This document shows, piece after piece, positions 34,771-47,684 of a stretch of DNA of 64,000 nucleotides. This DNA is from Tricholoma matsutake (lineage: Eukaryota; Basidiomycota; Agaricomycetes; Agaricales; Tricholomataceae), in contig AP026545.1 in the NCBI GenBank assembly GCA_026075535.2, forward strand, positions 6,076,001 through 6,140,000, written 5' to 3'. The notes under the pieces were generated by a model. It was given only the letters and a program-made list of their open reading frames with translations. It made no database searches and was not told the origin of the DNA. How positions within the stretch are numbered: the first letter of the stretch is position 1; each line of letters opens with the position of its first letter. The position numbers and the translations under genes are program-made.

Positions 34771-37645
34771 CCTCAGCTTTGGCTAGTCGACGACATGGTG
34801 TTAGTCTGTGCTAATTAAAACAGGGACTTCGCTATTAAGAGGAGATTATTTGTTGGAATCTCCCCCACGCCGCTTCCAGACAACTTGTTCTTTGTCCTCT
34901 CAACAACTGTTCCAGCCGTTTCCTTTCTCCATCCGTCATAATGTTATGAACAGGAAAAGGAATTGAATTGAACTTGTGTACGAACTTGTTTGTATGATGA
35001 TCCGTCGAGGGTAGCTACTTAGCTAGCCTTAGACTATCTGGTTTGGTGATCACTGACTTACGTAATATATATCAATATCTTAGTGACTTACGATAACAGG
35101 CGAAATCCCTTATCATCATCCTGCTTGTAATCCGCGGAGTCTTTACGCCTGGCTACATCTTTGGCCGTGTCTTTGGCAACGTATCTCCTAGTGTGGAAAG
35201 CATAAACCTCAGTTGTGCATGGTATGCAAGGGACAGGGACAGTACAAGAATATTTCATTCAACAAGCTTTGACCTTGGTAGAAAGGGAATCATCCAGCTC
35301 GATTTGATTCTTGATCCTGATCTCTGGCATATTTGTGGCTTCTCGCCAGTTTTCAAGACCTCACATATGGGCAGCCCCTTGATGGCGATCTGTTACCCAG
35401 AGGAAGGGCTGTCACAATGTTGGCTTGTCTTGTTGTTCGACTGGCATCGTCTTGCCAGCCGTGACTTGATAAGGTAACAGGAAAATTGGACGCTGGTAGG
35501 ACACCACTGGCAGTATAACCTCTTGGGGGTAATTGTAATTGCGCGGTTGACGGAATTTCCAAACCGCCTTCGAGCCGGAGCTTCGATGCACAATCTTTTC
35601 ACGAGGTGTTCTAGCAAGTGACATCCTCTCGGTAGTACGGCCCCAGCACCTCCAGGTCTTCGGTGCCGCGGCCATGGCTTCGATGCCAGGACATGCACCT
35701 CAACGCGAGTATCAGGTCAGCCGGATGTCTGCGCAGCCGGGGTTTCACCCTAAATTCTAACATTTACCGCGAGCTTACTTACCCATAAAGGAAGTCACCA
35801 TTCCACCGGCCGAGGTTGTCCGAACGATGGAGGGTGTGAAGGACTTTACTTTCACCTTCCCAACCTGTAAACAGGCACCCGTGGTGAAATGATTCTGATC
35901 TGATCTCTTTTGCACTCCTTTTGATAATTCATCCAGCCGCCGCTTTAGGCTAACTTGTATGCGAGTCATACGAGGGTTAACTCTGAGAGCTTTCGAGAGG
36001 TGATCAAGGACGCATCAAATCAAGGGGTTGCAAGAAAAACTTTTAAGCATATAGGGTCTATTTCTTTTTAAGGATAAGGACCACAATTTGGGTGCTCACT
36101 AACTATAACCAGCTATAACCATCCCATATAAGGTAAATAGAACACGTGACGCCCCTAAATTGTAAACCTAACCTGCAATTGGGAAAGGTTTGTCCAGAAA
36201 ATGCATTAAATTTAAAATGACCCTCAAATATGGATTTGGAAGTGACATTATCTATACATTCAGAAGTTGTACATTATCTCTACATCCAGAATGTTGTACA
36301 TATTGTGTGTTTGCATGGATGATGTAGAGTCGAATATTTGGCATTGTTTGATTCTATAGACTATGCCTTCCAGATCGCCCACCATCTCCTGCCAGAGGCT
36401 GGGATCATCAAACCGATGACTCCCATCGTGTTGGCGCTCTATTGCCACAGCAAACCCCATTGCAAAACCGATCTCCAGCGTTCGTTACCAGATGAAGCGT
36501 CCCCGGTCCAGGTCTCTCAACTGGCACAGCTCTGAAAGCTCGATTTAGATGCCGAGGACGAGAAGATTGACACATTCAAGTTTGTGGACAACCAGTTCAC
36601 CTTGATCAACAACGTTTTTCCTGATTATTGCATACCCTTCCCTATCAACTACAAATTTCTTAGATCGATGGCATCCTTTAACAGTAGCGGCTGGGTAGAT
36701 CTCCCCAGTGTGGTCAGAGACGAATGTGTCCACCTTTCTTGATCACATCGTTAATGACCTCGCCTAGGCTTTCTGGCAAGCAGTCCCTCTGAAGCTGGAC
36801 TGCAGAATATTGTAAAAAATCGCCCTGGTTCCCTGATCAATCGGAAGCCCGACATAGTGCTCCTAGATAACCATCATCCGGGGATGGTTCATTGTGCGCT
36901 CGATCACGGAGGTCACAGGTTCCCCGACAGAAATCAATCGAATCGTCACACGGTCAACGATAAAACATTCGTTTTATTTACAACCCAGCATAAACCCCTG
37001 ATGCGGCCGATTCGTTTTGTCGTTTTGCCTTAACCAGGGTAAACCTTGATTCCCGAGCCCTATATGCCCCTTCATTCGTCATCAATTCATAGATTTATGT
37101 ATATACATGATCACGGGCTGAAAATCTATAAACGAGAATATATTCGTATATGACCTCGATTTGAACAGATGTAGATTTATTTTTTTCCATCTTCACTCGA
37201 GAGGGGAACATGCATGAATCGTTCGACGAGATCACTTGGTCATAGGTAAATCCGAGTCATCGGGAGGTAGACTTCTCTTATTAGGCTGCGCTACTCCCAC
37301 TGTCTGGATGAATTTTGCTGAAGAGGGTTAACGCTAGTGAGTGGTGCAAGCTGTAAAGATGTTAACCTTTTCGGGCTTGTTGGTTACTCCAAGCTTCATG
37401 TTCATTTTGTATAGGCGTCTCACATCAGCGCTCAGGCCATGATCGACTTATATCGAGAAAAAGGAAGAAGACATAGCGAGGACGTAATTGGAGCTAGATT
37501 CATTCCCGTTATCGGGCCTCGAGGTCATCGCATTGCAGGCAAGATATGAATAAGATCAAAAGATTAAATGAAACGATCACAATTCGGGATCCTCGCTCTC
37601 TGGGGGGAAAGGAAAAAAAATAAAAAGTTCAAAGATTGGAAGCAA
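34771..37645. other. 2.9-kb gene-poor stretch with decayed coding traces
   Basis: No intact gene. A minus-strand reading near 35775-35969 (VKSFTPSIVRTTSAGGMVTS followed by a GTAAGT donor) could be a short exon. Minus-strand traces at 36260-36950 (NHPRMMVI, DQGTRAIFYNILQSSFRGTA, GGHIRL, GFAVAIERQHDGSHRFDDPS) change frame and hit stops, so they look like remains of an unrecognised gene. Nothing here is annotated as functional. Confidence 0.4.
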
Positions 37646-39241
37646 CTAACAAGAAGGAACCTGAGCCCGGCGCACCGGGATATACGTCATCGCCCATTCA
37701 GCAGTTGCTTGTTTCGAATTCAACAACGGATCCAATGGCTCAAACTTCCACGACGCGAAATTAGGGTGAGTAGAGTTCGAACCCGGCGAATACATCGATA
37801 AGGCCGCAAGGGAGAGATAGGTGTGATAGGGGTCTATAAATTGACACGCACGGTCAGATCATCGGTAGATCGCGCGGTCACCGTAAATACCTGGATGCTC
37901 GCCAGGAGCTTTAGCGATACCTCCGTACTTGAACTGGCACTTGGCGAGAAACTTTGCCATCCCAATGGTATTAACGTACTCTTTTGCCCCAAGGATCTTT
38001 GATAATTTAATACTCGTCTTTGACGAGAAAACAACAATCTTGGTTTAATCACAGACCTGGAGCGATGCGCCGCACCAAAAGCAATAACATGCGTCTGCAT
38101 CTTTATTTGTCCGGCCGCAGAAACCACCAGATTTGTCTTGATTCTGTAAGAGCCAGCGTATGGTTGCTTGACGCTCTGCAAGTGTAAGAGGCGAAGACTG
38201 AGAGATTCGAGGTGCAAGATACAAGGAAGCAATGGCCGTGTACGTTGTGCCACCTGTCTCGAGGATATACCATGGCGATCAGAAAATAAAAAAAAAGAAA
38301 GCAAAAACGAACCTTGCGCCTCGCAGAATGGTGCCTGACCGTATCCTCCTTCATATGTCTGCAAAAGGTTAGACAAAGTTTCGCGAGGAAGAGAAACAAC
38401 GTACCCTGCAGGATGAGACAAAGGCAATCGCACGGGGTATATCTACCCCTGACCAGTCATTGAGCATGAAGCTTATAGCGAATGCACAATAAAAGGTGCG
38501 AAGGTCGGATTCGTTGCTCCCGGGCACAGTAGAGAAGCTAATGCAGGATGGGCAAAGTCAAAAAATAAGTCGATAACCAATCTGCAAAGATTTTCACCTG
38601 CCGTCGTCTCTCTGACAGGCGCGTATGAAGCTTACGAGACCAGAACGGTTCAATCGCGAGAAATCGTCTCGCAAGATAGCGAGGGAGAGTAAAGCAGTAT
38701 AGGTCATGATAATATGCGGGGTATCATAATTTGTATAATTCTCCTGATCGAGATTCGGTCAAGAAATGCGGGGATCAAGCAGAGTCGACCTACATTGGGT
38801 CGCTCAGAAGTCGACATGTAAGGGCCTGGCCTAAAACCAGAACCGTATCGTCCGTCTATTACTATTGTCAAAATTTGGCTGAGAAGATAATGCAGGTAAC
38901 GGACTAGTCTGTTGCTCCCATATCCACTCCCTCCACGATTCGCGATCGGTCACAGTAGTCTTTTCTTCAAGGAGCCCAAGGATGTCCAAGGAGCCGATAC
39001 AGTAGAACCCGACGGCCAATCTGAATCATTACGATCAGATTCGGACGACGGAAGACATGACACAACACCGCCGACCTGGACGCGTCAGTATCGACCTGAG
39101 AGTTTGGAAGACCTGGGTAAAAGTTTAGAAGGAGATTAACTATAACATTAGACTCGTACCTGACAGACACCGGTTGCAATGACTTGCGTGTGCAGCTCGA
39201 GCGAGAGGTGGGAGGTCTAGGGTTTGCGGCAGAGTGGACAT
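37646..39241 (-). CDS. CDC43: CAAX geranylgeranyltransferase type I, beta subunit
   Basis: With the shared alpha subunit this enzyme attaches geranylgeranyl to the CAAX cysteine of Rho/Ras-type GTPases. Nine or so short exons give MSTLPQTLDLPPLARAAHAS, QVDTDASRLAVGFYCIGSLD, ILGLLEEKTTVTDRESWREW, PHIIMTYTALLSLAILRDDF, NESDLRTFYCAFAISFMLND, TYEGGYGQAPFCEAQGGTTY, TIRWLLQNQDKSGGFCGRTN, KDADACYCFWCGASLQILGA, QFKYGGIAKAPGEHPG and DPYHTYLSLAALSMYSPGSN. The zinc ligands of the family are visible as D and C in DADACYCFW and the late His in DPYHTYLS. The stop is TAG at 37646. Because exons are short and split in all three frames, open frames alone do not show this gene. Confidence 0.92.
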
Positions 39242-39788
39242 ACTAGTGGCGCTGTGTATCGAAGATACTTATATACAAGCCAGCAGGTTCCAATGATAAG
39301 TTGGAGAAGGAGACGCAAGAAACCAGCCCGTTATATGGAGATAGGGAACATGGGTGCAACCGGTGCGAGACAGAGATGAACTGCAGAGCGCGATCATCGC
39401 CCGCCGAAGTTAACTATGAGCGGAGTACTGAGTTGAAATGATTGAAGTCTACTGTCGATAGACAGTAAGCTAAACATTGGAACAGTCATTCATGGGTGAG
39501 GATCGGGAGCTGGTCCTCATTAATCTTTATAACTTTTTTCCTCGGCACACTGGGTCAGGGTCCAGGCCACACTCCGAGCTTCTAGCGTGCAACGTGTCGA
39601 GTTTGACGATCGAAACAAACTCAGATACGACGACCGGATATATTGGCACACAAAAAATGCAGGATCGCAGGATAACAGACGATGTGTAGAGGATGAGGTA
39701 CTAGACGTACAAATATCGGAGCAACGCCGAGGAGATAACGAGAACGAAACAAAAAGAAAGGAATAAACGACACGTCTGTGACAAGAAT
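39242..39788. other. Intergenic, no gene seen
   Basis: Lies between the prenyltransferase start and the NOT2 stop. It holds only the promoter of the former and the 3' UTR of the latter. Confidence 0.5.
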
Positions 39789-42122
39789 TCATAGCCCAGC
39801 CATGCCCATCTGGAATGGCCCTCTTTGTGTCGGTTGCTGCACTTGCTGCCCGTTGCCCGCCTGCGTCGGCTGCCCTATTTGCCCTACTGGTTGTGTTGGT
39901 ACTAGCCCTAGGCCATGGACAAATGCCGGTACATTCTTCTCTTCCAGATCAGCATACATTACTGTCATTTCCTTCCGTTCTTTGGCCCAGTTTTCTGGAT
40001 CCCAAAACGTGTACTGTCCTTGTTCGCCGCCTGGCACCTTCTGTGAAGGGGTCGTGCCCGTTTCTTTCGTGATCCATTGCCGAAGGTCTTTGTGATATCG
40101 CCAATTACGGTTCCAACTATATAAAATGCATGATAGAATGAAATCAATATAGTGTTCGATATCCAGTACGAGGATCGAGAGAACAGAGACGGTAAAACAC
40201 GCACAGTTCCTGCGCAGCGACTTCCTGCAACGCATCCCTCGGACTTGAATAGAACATGAAAAATAGCGTCTCATCGCTGAACGCCGATGCCTTGGCCGGG
40301 CCAGGTGGTGGTGCCTGCACATTGATATAGCAGGTCGGTAAGTGAAAATCTGGCTCCACTATCCGTGCGGCCGATTGGTCTGCCCATGGCGTAATAAATG
40401 TCGAATACAGATTTCTACATGGGCTTCGGGTGTGAAGATCGGAAGGGGCAAGAGAATTACCTAGACTCACCCCGAAAACGCCATATCTAGACCCATCGTG
40501 CCCAAATCCGTCCCAATGCCACTCAGACCTTGATCTAGATCTGTTCCAGCATTCTTGAGCATCGCAAGCAGCCCCAGCAGGCCCCATCTGTCTGCCGCAC
40601 TCACAAGTACTTGCTGTGCAGGTGTTTGTGGATGTTGCGGGTGTGGTAATGACGTCGACTGCAGCGATGGAGGGTTTTGATGTGAGGACGGATTGGTCGG
40701 ATTGGCGGTTGGAGGAGGAGGATTAGAATTTGGCTCTGTCGATGAGCCGTTCGGTGGGTACTGAAGTGATGCGGAGGAATTCGCCCCTGGTTGCAGTGGT
40801 GTATAAGGCCCTGATGGAGGTGGTACGCCTGGAGGTGCGTTCAAGTGTGTTGTTGACGCCGCTTGATTCGCGTGTGACCCATTTTGCTGTGGTTGGGCCG
40901 GCGACGCTTGTGAAGGACTTGAGAACGCTAGCCCCAGTCCAACGCCATTACCTCCTTGTAATTGCGAACTGGGATTGACATTTGGAGAATTCCATGCAGC
41001 ATGCGACGCCTGATTCAGTTTGAGCGCATAGTTGTTCTACATTGGACCTCATGTCAGCGATTTGTCGTATAAACGCCTGTACATGAAGAGGGAACGTGAT
41101 CGCGCGAAAGAAAATGGTTGGACACGACAAGATCCAACTACAATCGATAGCACAAAAACGTACCCGTTGTTGCTGCTTCTCGGCTTCGGTCTGTCCCTGT
41201 TGGAATCCTGGATGCACATTTCTCGACTGTCCCAAGTGCAGCATTCCTGGTGTCCCAGGCTGCAGACTTCCCAGCAAATTCTGTCGATGCTGTTGTGAGA
41301 GATCTGCAAACCCATTGAGCCCTGGCGGATGCGACTGGTTGTCTTGGCTATTCTGTAGGGTTTGACCTTGTGCTTGTGATTGTCCTCCAAGAGCCGGGAA
41401 GTCGTCTGGCGTAAAGTCCCTAGTTGGTGCAACACCCACTACACCTCCACCGATCGTTCCTACTGCACCTGCTAACGACACCCCTGTCCCGGCTTGGCTT
41501 GCATAACTTGTTGTGGTAGAACCACCGATAGCAGTGCCATTACTGCTGGCTAAGTTGTTATTTGCAGGTGTGGATCCAAGTGCTGGAAAATCGTTTGGGT
41601 CCAATCCCACGTCGCTTGCAGACGAGACTGATGGAGCGGTCCCCGTGCCAAGATTCGGTGTTTGAGTTAAGTGTGGAGGAAGAGACGTAGAGGCGCCATT
41701 CGCTTGCTGTTGATGTGACGAAGATTGCTGTTGCTGTTGCTGTTGCTGTTGTTGTTGCAGCGTAGTCGTCGATTGCCCAAGTGCACCGCCAAAGCCAAAA
41801 GCACTCTGCGCTCTCTGCTGAATGAAGCTGGGAGTCGATTGAGAAACCATATTTTGCACCCCAGACTGTTGCGCAGACGTTCTATGGTTGCTAGTTTGAA
41901 GGCCAGGACCATAGCCTACGCCTTGGAGGGCATTAACGTTCCTAGGTGGCATGCCATAGGTTGGAAATGATGGTCGAAACTGGCTAGCAAGTGCAGGATT
42001 TGGAGCAAGAGTTGTAGGTCGCTGCTGGGGTTGCCCTAAAAACAATTAGCACAATGGACATTGGGCGCACATATAAATGTACAACGGTCATGCGATTTAT
42101 CTGACATACCTGGACGATTCAT
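39789..42122 (-). CDS. NOT2: CCR4-NOT complex subunit NOT2
   Basis: A scaffold subunit of the CCR4-NOT deadenylase, which controls mRNA decay and translation. The first exon is only MNRP(G) (ATG at 42122); the long second exon is rich in Gln/Ser/Asn, with a polyglutamine run near 41725-41760. The paired motifs DPNDFPALG and TPDDFPALG, typical of fungal/animal NOT2, are at about 41570-41600 and 41385-41415. After an intron at about 41040-41165 come ADRWGLLGLLAMLKNAGTDL, the NOT2/3/5 (NOT-box) domain with HLPTCYINVQAPPPG, ETLFFMFYSSPRDALQEVAA, ELYNRNWRYHKDLRQWITKE, GQYTFWDPENWAKERKEMTV. It ends FQMGMAGL at 39789. Confidence 0.93.
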
Positions 42123-42533
42123 GGCTTTTAAAAAGCAGGTAAAATAGCTAAAAAGAATATTTGAAGATTTGCATAAGATTTAGAATAAAAGAACGAAAAT
42201 GAAGACAGACTTTGTTACGCAGATTCCTGGATGATATCGACAATAATCCCCAGAGAGCAAATGAGAGAAGCTCTTCTTTGTTGATCATTTGTTTGCAGTC
42301 CGCCATTTTACGTAAGCATCTCCTGAAACTAACCCGACTACCGACAACATAAGTATAACAGATATCATTCATGCAAACATCACATTGCAAGTGAAATATG
42401 TCGCTGGAATGACTACAACTCGCTTAACACTGATACATGAATACTATAGTCGAAGGACGAAACAATAAGCGAAACCGCTTGCAGTAAGATCTCCAGAATA
42501 TTTGTTCTTGTTTATCCTGCTTCAAGTTGTATT
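42123..42533. promoter_or_regulatory. Divergent promoter region between NOT2 and EBP2
   Basis: A 411-bp gap between two head-to-head start codons. I identify no specific element; both housekeeping genes must be driven from here. Confidence 0.4.
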
Positions 42534-43955
42534 ATGCCTGCTATGTTCAAGGCCTCTAAATTCGGTAGCAAACCCAAAAGCCGCACAAATGATACAGTCA
42601 GCACTACAAAAACATCTGTAAACCCCACCCAGCCGCTTTCGTCTTCGGAAGACGACGATTCTGACAGCGACAATGAAGGCATTGACGAAGAAGGCATGGA
42701 AATGCTCATGAAAGCACTGGGAGATGACGGGTTGGATGAGTTTGACAAAGCTCAGCTTGACCTCGCACTGGGAGGTGAGGGCGACTGGGAGACCGATCAC
42801 AAGGGTGACGGTGACGATGAGGCCAGTGAGGAAGACGTCGAAGGAGGGCTATCTTCGGGCGAGAAAATGGATGACACCCATGGTGAAGACCAGGAAACTG
42901 ACGATGAAGAAGGCGAGAAGTTGAGACCTGTGGACGGAAATGTTGAGCAAAGAGATGAACAAGACATCGCACTGGATGACGTCGAATCCGTAGACGATGA
43001 TGCGGTGCCTCGGCAAAAAATTGAAATTGACAACGAAGTATGTATCTTTTTTCCCCACGTGCACATAGGTGCTCATACTTGAGATTTTAGGTCGCTCTAG
43101 AGCGAATTCGTGAGACTATCCAGCTCGGTCCTTCTTTACCCTGGACAGAAACCTTGACCCTGTTATATCCTCAAACAATAAATGTCGACGTCGACGATGA
43201 CCTCAACCGCGAACTTTCCTTGTACGCGGTATACATTCTAACTGATAATCCACACTAACCAACTCTTCCAGCTACAAGCAAGCTCTACACAGCGCGAACG
43301 AAGCCCGCGCTCTTGCAGCAAAACTAAAATTTCCGTTCACACGACCAGCGGATTACTTCGCTGAGATGGTCAAATCTGACTTACACATGGAGCGTATACG
43401 ACAGCGTCTGTTGGATGAAAGTGCTACCATCCAGAAAAGTGAACTCAAACGAAAAGAGAGGGAAGGGAAGAAATTTGGTAAGCAGGTGCAAGTGGAGAAA
43501 CTCAAGGAGAGGGAAAAGTCAAAGAAGGACATGGAGGAGAAACTGAAATCTCTCAAACGAAGTGAGTCTGGTTCTTCGCAATCGGTTGATTCTACGTTAC
43601 TAACGCCTTGGATAACCTAGAACGAAAAGATGTCTTGGACAACATGCAAGGAGAAGACGATGCCTTTGACATTGCAGTCGAAGATGCCATTTCAGATCGC
43701 CCTGCAAAACGGGGAAGAGGCGGAGGACGGGGCATTACTCGCGAAGTGCGAAATCGAAAATATGGCTTTGGCGGAGCAGGGCGGCGATCTAAACAAAATA
43801 CGGAGGAGTCGACAGACAATTTCGGCACTGATTCGAGGGGTGGACGACGAGGAAGTGTGAGAAGTAGACGAGGCGGTGCGAGAGGCGGTATGAGAGGTAG
43901 AGCCAACCAACGACCGGGGAAAGCAAGGCGGATAGCTGCACGCAGCAAGACATAG
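42534..43955 (+). CDS. EBP2: Nucleolar rRNA-processing protein EBP2
   Basis: An assembly factor for the 60S ribosomal subunit (EBNA1BP2 in animals). The N-terminal half is very acidic (SSSEDDDSDSDNEGIDEEG and more). After an intron at about 43039-43090 the conserved core reads RETIQLGPSLPWTETLTLLY, then ANEARALAAKLKFPFTRPAD, YFAEMVKSDLHMERIRQRLL, and ELKRKEREGKKFGKQVQVEK. The C-terminus is the family hallmark: RNRKYGFGGAGRRSKQNTEE followed by RGG-rich sequence and PGKARRIAARSKT, TAG at 43955. There are three introns. Confidence 0.93.
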
Positions 43956-44314
43956 ATGCCTTGCCACTTTCTTGTTCCCGTATACCGAACTGTGTTGCAA
44001 CTGAAAATGGAAGGTCCCCTATCAGTTACGACATGCGTTGGTTCATGTTAACACTGAACAAGAAAACATGGGATAACGTATGTCAAGTTACATGTCTTAC
44101 ACAAGGAGTGACGGCAAACGAGAATGTTCTGTCAAGTTCGAAAGCGAGGTTAAGAAATGGGTGGTAATAATGTATTTTGTGGTATACGTGCCCCGAAGTG
44201 TGCTATGTGGGTACTGACGTGACGTGACAAACAGCTAAGAAACGTGGATTGCAGGGATCTATGAGCAATGGCATGTTGCGAACATGACAGTAACGTCAAG
44301 TGCGATCGAGAGCT
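43956..44314. other. Convergent intergenic region
   Basis: Short gap between EBP2 and the serine-rich membrane protein gene, holding both 3' UTRs. No gene seen. Confidence 0.5.
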
Positions 44315-47065
44315 TCACCGAACAAAAATTGCAACAAGGATAACAAAAGGGATATAGGTGAAAAACGAGACAACAGCCATGATTCGACAGCGCTTTCGCC
44401 AAGAGTTTGCATCTAGAGCCAAGGAGGTAGTATATAAGCGTTTGCTCGCCTTATGCACTCGAAGTAAGCGCTCACCAAATTCAAGCTGTGGATCATCCAA
44501 CACAACACCTTTCTCAACCTCATTACCTCCAAGTCTTCGTGTTCTAGGAATGCCCACGAAAACCGCAACCCACCAAATAGGGAAAATCAAGAACCCAACG
44601 AAAAACAACCATGCATGAAGAGGACTCCCTCCACGTTCGAGCCAGCTTCCATCGCCGCTGAGGGGCATTGACAGTGACCAAGGGGTCGGTTGTATAGGTC
44701 GAGGCTTTCTGGGATCACGCATGTGAAAAACTGACGATCCTTGAATGGACGGCGCATGCGGAGAAATTAAGGCAGATATGGGGATGGACCCATGGATAGA
44801 TACCGAAGAAATACTTCGGCGTGAAGGCTCACGGTGAGATTGTTGACCAGGTGACGGCCGGGGTGATTGTGGAGGATGACGGCTGCTTGCCTTGCTTGAC
44901 CATGAGCCAGTGTTGGTTGCATTTTGTACATCCACAGAAGCCCTAGAACCAGGGCGCGACTCCGGCGTCGTCGATAGCCTGGCACGTTTTCGATGGTACG
45001 ATGAGGGAGCACGGGACGAACCTGAGTTGGTGGCACGTGAGGAGCCCGAGTTACCAGAGGCACGATGCGCTAAACATAGGATATGATATTCATAAACAAC
45101 GTCATTTGGGGGCTACGTACGTCTGGGTTCAGCGAAAGTCGCCCGTGGTTGATCCTTCGGCGTGTTACCGCCCTCAGCATCAGCCTCATCAGCCTTTCTC
45201 TTCCCCTTGTGACCGGTGTTGGCCGATCTCCCTATCGGAGCTATGTTCGGTTTTAACACTGATTGAGGGGTTTCTGTTGCTGCTTCCTGGTGGCCAGTCC
45301 GTTTGATCGGGGTGACAGGAGATGCATCAGGAGTAGGGGCAGTAAATGAGAGAGACGGGAGCATCAAATGGGACGTGGATGGCGCTGCTGGGCCAGGGGG
45401 TGGTGAAGGCGTGCCCGATCGTTCGATAGATTTTGATACCTGTCCAGAGGCTGGGCCTGCAGTGGTATCTCTGGACATTGTGGGTATGTCGCTCTCTCCC
45501 TTATTCCCAGAAGTTACGAGGTTTGATCTCATGTTGGGTGTTGTACCTGAAGAATTATGCGTATCTGTTGGCAGGTCAGCCTCAGGTGAAAACGAATAAA
45601 AGAGACCCACATTGTAGAAAAAAAGGCGAGCCAAGGGCGGAAGTTTTAATCGACTTTTATCGTATCGCGGAATGTTAATAAAAGAGAGTGAAATGAATGG
45701 TGTATGTAGGTGAAGTGAGCAAAATACAAGGAAAAGAATGACTGCAGTCCGCACGTTGTTACTAGTACTTTGTGCCTGAACTGATTCGGCCATTCCGGCG
45801 TTATTTTGGGATCCCGGCCGGGGCTTCTTACCTAATGACATTCGAACCATTTCTCTCGATACTTGCGCCTCCCAGCTCCCTGTAGTACCATTACCATCCC
45901 CAATCAGAGTTGCTTGCACCGTGCTGAATTCGGCACTAGCTCGTCTACTACTAGTGGTGCTATCCTTGCTCTGGGTTCTTGAATGCCGAAAACTTCGACG
46001 AGGAGTACTGTGCAATGGAGGGGTGGACAGAAATATTTCTTGAGTTTTGATCCGTGACTGTGTTCTTGCGCGTTCTCTGCTATGTTTTGGACTCTTTGTT
46101 CTGGAGCGCGACATCGAAGGGAGAGACAACGCATGACGAGGCTTTGACTGTTGATCATCCTTCTTTAGTAGCAAACCCGGCGTAGTGAAAATACGCATCG
46201 CTTGTGAATTATTCACATTGTTTGAGATTGAGGTCGATTGAAATGCAGGATGGTCGAGGGGCGGCAAGGGAGGTAATGTTTCGCTAGAGGCATGAATGCG
46301 ACGGCGACGCGGACTGAAGATGAACCCAGATGATGGTGGTGTGGGGATCCCAAATGTATGCGGGGACGACGTTGTGCTTTCAAGTTTATGGGACAAATTC
46401 GAACGGAACCCCGCGGAAGAGAGGTTAGGCGTGTGAGCGCATGTCTCTCCATTACCATCCCGAGAACCAGAAGAGTCTGGTGTAACTGGTGTCGTGGGTT
46501 GTATATCAGAACCGACATAACTAGGGCCTTGACCATGTGGGGAGGTTATTTTTTCTGTTCGACCGAATGTTTCTCCCGAGGTGTTGGGAAAGGACGCATT
46601 GACGAGTGGTGAAGCTGCTTCAGGAAAAGTGGATGTAGGTGTGTCAGAGATATCTTGATCATCGACTGAAGAACTTTGCATGGTGTTATCAGCTCGACCA
46701 CTGACGTCCTGCGACACCTGTTCTATCGCTCTATTTCTCTCAATGACATTGCCTGAATCTTGGATTCGGAGACTGGCCGAACGTTTGCGAGTGCTTGGAG
46801 GTAATGGAACAAATCCTAAATTTGAAGCGGTGTCGTCCTGCGCGACCGATGGAATGGGACTAATGGGACTAATGGGTGTCGTGTCTTCGATTATCAAAGA
46901 ATTGAGGTCTGGATGGATTTTTCGCTCCAACGGTGACATTTCGGACCATGCTCCTGGCATGGGATATCGGATGGGGGTCGCAGGAGGCGCATTGTTTCGC
47001 GAGTGTCGGCTAGGTGATGGCGAATATGTCGATCTCCTTTTTAGCCGTGCAATAAGCGTCGACAT
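44315..47065 (-). CDS. Serine-rich protein with C-terminal membrane module, function unknown
   Basis: The ATG at 47065 reads MSTLIARLKRRSTYSPSPSR. About 650 residues are low-complexity Ser/Thr/Pro with basic patches and many SP/TP sites (for example TPPSSGFIFSPRRRRIH), so it is probably heavily phosphorylated. The C-terminal ~110 residues are conserved-looking and hydrophobic: LHAWLFFVGFLIFPIWWVAV, then PQLEFGERLLRVHKASKRLY, WRKRCRIMAVVSFFTYIPFV and ILVAIFVR, stop at 44315. Two helices separated by a basic loop suggest a tail embedded in a membrane with the Ser-rich part in the cytosol. I recall similar uncharacterised fungal proteins but no assigned role. Introns lie near 45595-45765 and 45070-45120. 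Confidence 0.75.
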
Positions 47066-47684
47066 TTGACAACAGTCCTGGGTGGCTGGGATGCACTTGG
47101 GGTTTTCTGGCCAGCCTAATCGAGCGCCCAACGGCGCGCAGAGTTGAAACGCTTTCTAAGCTATCTTCAAGTCGCAAGTCAATTTCGGCTTTGCTGAACA
47201 GGTTTCTTGAAGAAAGGATGAGTTCAAGTTCCTGAGGTTGCTCAAGTCGCGTCTGTCACGTGCTGTGACATTTCGAACTGGGGGCAACTCTTTGATATTT
47301 GAAATACGCTGAGAATTTCTTAAGTGTGTATGCTCACGGCGTAGTCAATATTCCTACGCGCGCGTCGAGATGTGTAACCTCATACATATCAGCAACCACG
47401 ATAGTACTAGTTATTCGAAGATTCCCAGACGTTTATACTACTTAGTGTGGGTTGGGAGGGTGTTTTTGGCAATTTCAAGAGGTTCAACAACATTCATGAA
47501 CGTGAGGACCACGGTTTTTTTCCAAGTAGATTTTCCACTACATATTATGATATTGGTTTTCCAGTAACATTCACGACTGCTGCCGCTGCTGGACGAATCC
47601 GATTGTTTGGGTCTATTTGGCTGTATTGCCACCTCCGAGAGCTGCATCTTTCACTTATACTGTCAACTATCGTTACCCGCAAAA
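47066..47684. promoter_or_regulatory. Divergent promoter region between the serine-rich protein and epsin-like genes
   Basis: A 619-bp gap between head-to-head starts. No specific site recognised. Confidence 0.35.
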
